From Candidatus Omnitrophota bacterium (GTDB lineage Bacteria; Omnitrophota; Gorgyraeia; Duberdicusellales; 4484-171): a stretch of 7,476 nucleotides of DNA. Of the stretch, positions 5,857 through 7,476 are shown piece after piece. The DNA lies in NCBI GenBank assembly GCA_023228195.1, contig JALOBR010000074.1:1-7476 (forward strand), in the 5' to 3' direction. Under the pieces are notes generated by a model, which saw only the letters and a list, made by a program, of their open reading frames with translations, was not told the origin of the DNA and ran no database searches. Position 1 is the stretch's first letter. Each line of letters starts with the position of its first letter. The translations under genes were made by a program, and so were the position numbers.

Positions 5857-7476
5857 CTATTTATCTTTTTCTTCCTTAAAGTCTGCGTCGATAATATCCT
5901 CTTTCTTCTCCGGCTCCGGTCCTTCCTGACTTGGCCCGGCTTGAGGGCCGGCTTGAGGCCCGGCTTGAGGGCCCGCATCACCTGTGGCTTTTCCCTGTTC
6001 TTGCTGTTTTTGAGATGCATTCTTATAGATTTCTTCAGCAAGCTTATGCGCTGCCTTAGTTAACTCTTCCATACCCTTCTTAATCATACTTATATTTTTA
6101 TCTTTAACTGCCGTTTTTAAATCATTAGTTTTTGCTTCAATGTTGGCGCGTTCAGTTTGCGAAATTTTATCACCATAATCCTTCAATGATTTTTCTGTCG
6201 CGTAAATCAGCTGGTCGGCCTGGTTTACTGTTTCTACTTCTTCTTTCTTTTTCGCATCTTCAGCTGCAAATTTCTCGGCATCATGAACCATCTTATCTAT
6301 TTCTTCTTTGGAAAGTTTCTTTGGAGCGGTGATACGTATTGACTGCTCTTTCCCGGTGCCTAAGTCTTTAGCCGAAACATGAACGATTCCGTTCGCATCT
6401 ATGTCAAAGGCAACTTCAACTTGAGGCACTCCTCGCGGCGCGGCAGGAATACCAACCAAATCAAACCTGCCAAGCTCGACATTACCTTCGGCATCAGCGA
6501 TAGTCCTTTCTCCTTGTATTACGCGTATTGTAACCGCAGTCTGATTGTCGGCAGCTGTTGAAAAAATCTGGGATTTCCTAGTAGGTATAGTTGTATTTCT
6601 TTCTATAAGCTTTGTATTTACTCCGCCTAAAGTTTCAATACCCAGAGAAAGTGGGGTAACGTCTAAAAGCAACACATCTTTTACGTCACCCTTGATAATT
6701 GCCGCCTGTACTGCCGCCCCCAATGCGACGCATTCCATAGGGTCTACCCCGCGTTCAATTTTTTTACCGAAATAATCTTCTACGAACTTCTGAACTATCG
6801 GCATTCTTGTAGGGCCGCCTACCATAATAATCTTATCTATCGCGGTCTTATCAGCAAAAGTCACTCCTTCTTTTTCAAAAGCAGATTTTGCATCCTTTAA
6901 AGCCTGTTCCAACGGCCCGCGGCAACGATCTACGATAGCGCCGACTAATTCCTCAATTTTCGCGCGGTTAATTGACATTGTCATATGCTTTGGCCCGCTG
7001 CTATCTGCGGTTATAAAGGGGAGGTTTATGTCTGTTGTAAGAGTACTTGAAAGCTCTACCTTTGCCTTTTCCGCAGCTTCCCTTACTCTCTGTATTGCCA
7101 TTTTATCGTTACGTAAATCAATTCCGGTCTCACGTTTAAATTGATTTACAATGTAATCAATTATAACGTTATCCATATCTGTTCCGCCAAGCTGAGTGTC
7201 TCCGCTTGTTGCCATTACTTTAAATCCGCCTTCTTTCCACATTTCCATAATGGTAACATCAAGGGTTCCGCCGCCAAAATCGAAAACCATGATTTTTAAT
7301 TCTTTTCCTGCTTTCTCAAGGCCGTACGCAAGACACGCCGCAGTTGGCTCGTTAATAACCCTGAGTACCTTAAGCCCCGCTATCTCACCGGCATCCTTTG
7401 TTGCTGTTCTTTGGTTATCGTCAAAATACGCCGGACAGGTAATTACCACTTCTTCAACCTTATCCCCAAGATAACT
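5857..7476 (-). CDS. dnaK: chaperone protein DnaK (Hsp70), 5' end beyond right edge
   Basis: ATP-driven chaperone that binds exposed hydrophobic segments with DnaJ and GrpE. The window holds 539 residues, reading open from the right edge at SYLGDKVEEVVITCPAYF. About 128 N-terminal residues, including the first phosphate loop and the catalytic lysine equivalent to K70, lie outside. The first GTG in this piece is internal, not the start. Positions in the fragment: NEPTAA (42-47), phosphate-2 loop DFGGGTLD (66-73), GDTQLGG (92-98), adenosine motif VGGPTRMP (219-226), interdomain linker DVLLLDVTP (267-275), beta substrate-binding domain to about 385, then the helical lid. The tail carries QAGP repeats (about 502-515) and ends IIDADFKEEKDK, the usual acidic DnaK terminus. 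Compared with E. coli there are about nine extra residues around KSAFEKEGVTFADKTAID. The family Val before the conserved Pro143 is Cys here. The gene is otherwise intact and clearly functional; estimated full length is about 667 aa. Confidence 0.98.
   Translation of the reverse strand, partial: SYLGDKVEEVVITCPAYFDDNQRTATKDAGEIAGLKVLRVINEPTAACLAYGLEKAGKELKIMVFDFGGGTLDVTIMEMWKEGGFKVMATSGDTQLGGTDMDNVIIDYIVNQFKRETGIDLRNDKMAIQRVREAAEKAKVELSSTLTTDINLPFITADSSGPKHMTMSINRAKIEELVGAIVDRCRGPLEQALKDAKSAFEKEGVTFADKTAIDKIIMVGGPTRMPIVQKFVEDYFGKKIERGVDPMECVALGAAVQAAIIKGDVKDVLLLDVTPLSLGIETLGGVNTKLIERNTTIPTRKSQIFSTAADNQTAVTIRVIQGERTIADAEGNVELGRFDLVGIPAAPRGVPQVEVAFDIDANGIVHVSAKDLGTGKEQSIRITAPKKLSKEEIDKMVHDAEKFAAEDAKKKEEVETVNQADQLIYATEKSLKDYGDKISQTERANIEAKTNDLKTAVKDKNISMIKKGMEELTKAAHKLAEEIYKNASQKQQEQGKATGDAGPQAGPQAGPQAGPSQEGPEPEKKEDIIDADFKEEKDK
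5933..5980. repeat. dnaK: 12-bp GC-rich tandem repeat inside the dnaK tail
   Basis: Plus-strand units GGCCCGGCTTGA (5933-5944), GGGCCGGCTTGA (5945-5956) and GGCCCGGCTTGA (5957-5968), with a diverged fourth copy (5969-5980), encode successive QAGP tetrapeptides in the disordered tail of DnaK. The length is a multiple of three, so copy-number change would keep the frame. The GC content stands out from the AT-rich surroundings. Confidence 0.85.

Noticed and set aside
5808..6041. 77-codon minus-strand frame ending in a Ser/Gln/Val-rich peptide
   Set aside because: It is an out-of-frame reading of the dnaK tail that runs into the spacer repeat. The SSQPSVVSSQQL end is a translation of the repeat.
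7447..7449. GTG at 7449 as the start of dnaK
   Set aside because: The reading frame stays open to the window edge with typical Hsp70 sequence (SYLGDKVEE), so this codon is an internal Val.

Overview
The window is a compact block of bacterial housekeeping genes. All seven recognisable genes lie on the minus strand. Read in the direction of transcription (high to low coordinates) the order is dnaK (5' end beyond the right edge), dnaJ, a small FmdB-type zinc-ribbon protein, a DUF1015 protein, accD, an MsmK/UgpC/MalK-type ABC ATPase, and a membrane-anchored GAF-GGDEF protein (3' end beyond the left edge). DnaK, type I DnaJ and an AccD subunit with a zinc ribbon all mark this as bacterial. The moderate-to-low GC, lysine-rich proteins and short degenerate intergenic repeats (CGAAT-type and CAGCTG-type) fit an uncultured Gram-negative lineage such as Omnitrophota. 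That placement is a weak inference from general impression, not a phylogenetic result.

Right part (about 4300-7476): dnaK and dnaJ form the classical Hsp70-Hsp40 pair. The 67-bp spacer between them is filled by a tandem/inverted repeat and holds no recognisable ribosome-binding site for dnaJ. A 147-bp spacer after dnaJ carries two further repeat families, a nested dyad, a candidate promoter and the only strong Shine-Dalgarno sequence in the window, which belongs to the zinc-ribbon gene.

Middle part (about 2160-4250): the DUF1015 protein is followed 36 bp later by accD, the carboxyltransferase beta subunit of acetyl-CoA carboxylase. Left part (1-2072): after a 91-bp AT-rich gap with a small hairpin comes a lone sugar-type ABC ATPase with no permease in view. 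The signalling protein overlaps its end by 8 bp, using a probable TTG start.

No gap exceeds 150 bp, and I see no tRNA, rRNA, CRISPR array, insertion sequence or phage gene. The genes could be co-transcribed in whole or part, but they do not form one obvious pathway. The parts most worth a second look are the repeat-filled spacers, the DUF1015 protein and the unusual start of the GGDEF domain. I found no convincing new multi-gene system.
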